From Corynebacterium guangdongense (GTDB taxonomy: Bacteria > Actinomycetota > Actinomycetes > Mycobacteriales > Mycobacteriaceae): a stretch of DNA of 64,000 nt. Shown here piece after piece: positions 63,170 to 64,000 of this stretch. Both the position numbers and the translations under genes were made by a program. The number at the start of each line of letters is the position of its first letter. Position 1 is the first letter of the stretch. The stretch spans positions 2,542,001 through 2,606,000 of the forward strand of contig NZ_CP047654.1 in assembly GCF_030408915.1 (NCBI RefSeq), in the 5' to 3' direction. The notes below the pieces were generated by a model. It did no database searches. It worked only from the letters and a program-made list of their open reading frames with translations, and was not told the origin of the DNA.

Positions 63170-64000
63170 TTATTCTTCCCACCCGCTGAGCACCACCTTG
63201 CCGGCGCTGCGGCCGCCGCGCACGATCTCGTGGGCGCGGGTGAGGTTCTCGGCGTTGATGGGACTCAGCTCCTGCGCGATGACCGGTTCGAGCAGGTCGT
63301 CCTCCACGAGCGTGGCGACATGCGCCAGCAGCCGGTGCTGCTCCACCATGTCCGGGGTGCGGTGCAGCGGGCGCGCGAACATCGACTCCCAGTGCCAGGC
63401 GATGCCCTTGATCTTGAGCACCTGGAAGTCCTCGAGGCCGGCGTCGACGCCGACGATGTGCCCGAAAGGCTTGACGACGCGCGCGTAGGTCTGCCCCATG
63501 CCCCGCGAGTGCGCGCTGAACACCCAGTCGACCCCCTCGGGCGCGACCTCGAGAATCTGCTCCGCGAGGTCGGGTTCGCGGTGGTTGACGGTGTGCTCGG
63601 CGCCCAGCATCCGCACCCACGTCGCCCGCTCCTCGTCGGAGGCGGTGGCGACGACCGTGACCTTCGGCATCAGCTCCTCGACCAGCTGGAGCATGACGTA
63701 GCCCACGCCGCCGGTGGCGCCGACGACGAGTAGGGTCCCCTCGCTGTGCTCGTCGAGGCCGAGGTGGTCGACGAGGCTCTCCCAGGCGGTGATGCTGGTC
63801 AGGGGCAGCGCGGCGGCCTCCGCCCAGGACACCGTGCGGGGGGCGGGGCCGGTGATGCGCTCGTCGACGAGCTGGTAGCGCTGGTTGCTGCCCGGCCGGT
63901 CGATCTGGCCGGCGTACATGACCCGGTCGCCGGGCCGAAACAGCGTCACGTCCGGGCCGACCGCGCGGACGGTGCCGGCGGCGTCGAAGCCGAGGACGGT
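63170..64000 (-). CDS. Zinc-type alcohol dehydrogenase/quinone oxidoreductase-like protein, N-terminus outside window
   Basis: At least 276 residues; the frame is open to the last base of the window, and the N-terminal part is cut off. The visible part starts TVLGFDAAGTVRAVGPDV (GroES-like domain), then GDRVMYAGQIDRPGSNQRYQLV and a Rossmann domain with VGATGGVGYVMLQLVEEL near the middle. No structural zinc Cys pattern is seen, which fits the quinone-oxidoreductase-like (YhdH/ZADH1) branch. NADPH-dependent reductase of an aldehyde, ketone or quinone. The 63071-63169 gap contains nothing I can identify. Confidence 0.85.
   Translation of the reverse strand, partial: TVLGFDAAGTVRAVGPDVTLFRPGDRVMYAGQIDRPGSNQRYQLVDERITGPAPRTVSWAEAAALPLTSITAWESLVDHLGLDEHSEGTLLVVGATGGVGYVMLQLVEELMPKVTVVATASDEERATWVRMLGAEHTVNHREPDLAEQILEVAPEGVDWVFSAHSRGMGQTYARVVKPFGHIVGVDAGLEDFQVLKIKGIAWHWESMFARPLHRTPDMVEQHRLLAHVATLVEDDLLEPVIAQELSPINAENLTRAHEIVRGGRSAGKVVLSGWEE

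Overview
The window is GC-rich chromosomal DNA from a mycolic-acid actinobacterium, almost certainly a Corynebacterium. The evidence is the protein sequences and gene groups. The sulfate-assimilation block has the order known from C. glutamicum (fpr2 / cysI-cysX-cysH-cysD-cysN-cysY-cysZ). There is an HspR-controlled dnaK-grpE-dnaJ-hspR operon and a separate clpB, an ald-type acetaldehyde dehydrogenase, and an alaT / UDP-glucose dehydrogenase / dcd / tRNA-Gly neighbourhood. Many genes have a -10 box 5-8 bases before the start codon and no Shine-Dalgarno, meaning leaderless mRNAs, as is usual in this group. I see no prophage, insertion sequence, rRNA or CRISPR array.

Layout. 0-5 kb: end of a drug-type ABC exporter, a small minus-strand operon (DUF302, DUF4265, unknown, rhodanese-like protein lacking its catalytic Cys) and an M20 peptidase. 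5-10.7 kb: clpB with two HspR operators, an MFS transporter and a GltS-type symporter. 10.8-17 kb: two flavin oxidoreductases that share an operator-like palindrome, a globin-reductase fusion, a nitrilase, and a small protein paired with a DUF1023 hydrolase. 16.8-21.4 kb: the dnaK operon with three HspR operators and a candidate SigH promoter. 21.6-27 kb: an AI-2E family permease, an AbgT/M20 pair and a nucleosidase. 27-35 kb: sulfate assimilation with McbR-type operators and a strongly shortened Fpr2 homologue.

35-48 kb: a NERD membrane protein, a DedA protein, small enzymes, a heterodimeric ABC exporter, an ABC-F ATPase, an ABC importer of the TrpXYZ type and ald. This stretch holds a family of about 70-bp intergenic hairpins with a shared core and compensatory stem changes. 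I consider it the best candidate here for something undescribed. 49-57 kb: urea transporter, DUF2200, a large membrane Fe-S oxidoreductase with a Pro/Ala repeat tail, a duplicated-and-fused membrane protein, a DUF1707 protein and alaT. 57.8-64 kb: UDP-sugar dehydrogenase, a tryptophanase-like lyase with a racemase-like partner, dcd, tRNA-Gly(CCC), two small proteins and a truncated quinone-oxidoreductase-like gene.

How the genes work together. HspR, made from the last gene of the dnaK operon, should bind the operators in front of both dnaK and clpB, and both promoters also carry a GGAA-N19-GTT SigH-like signature. The cys genes take sulfate from import (CysZ) through ATP sulfurylase (CysDN), APS reductase (CysH) and sulfite reductase (CysI), with CysX and an Fpr2-type protein as electron partners and CysY making sirohaem. 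No APS kinase is encoded, which fits direct APS reduction. Functions are inferred from sequence alone.
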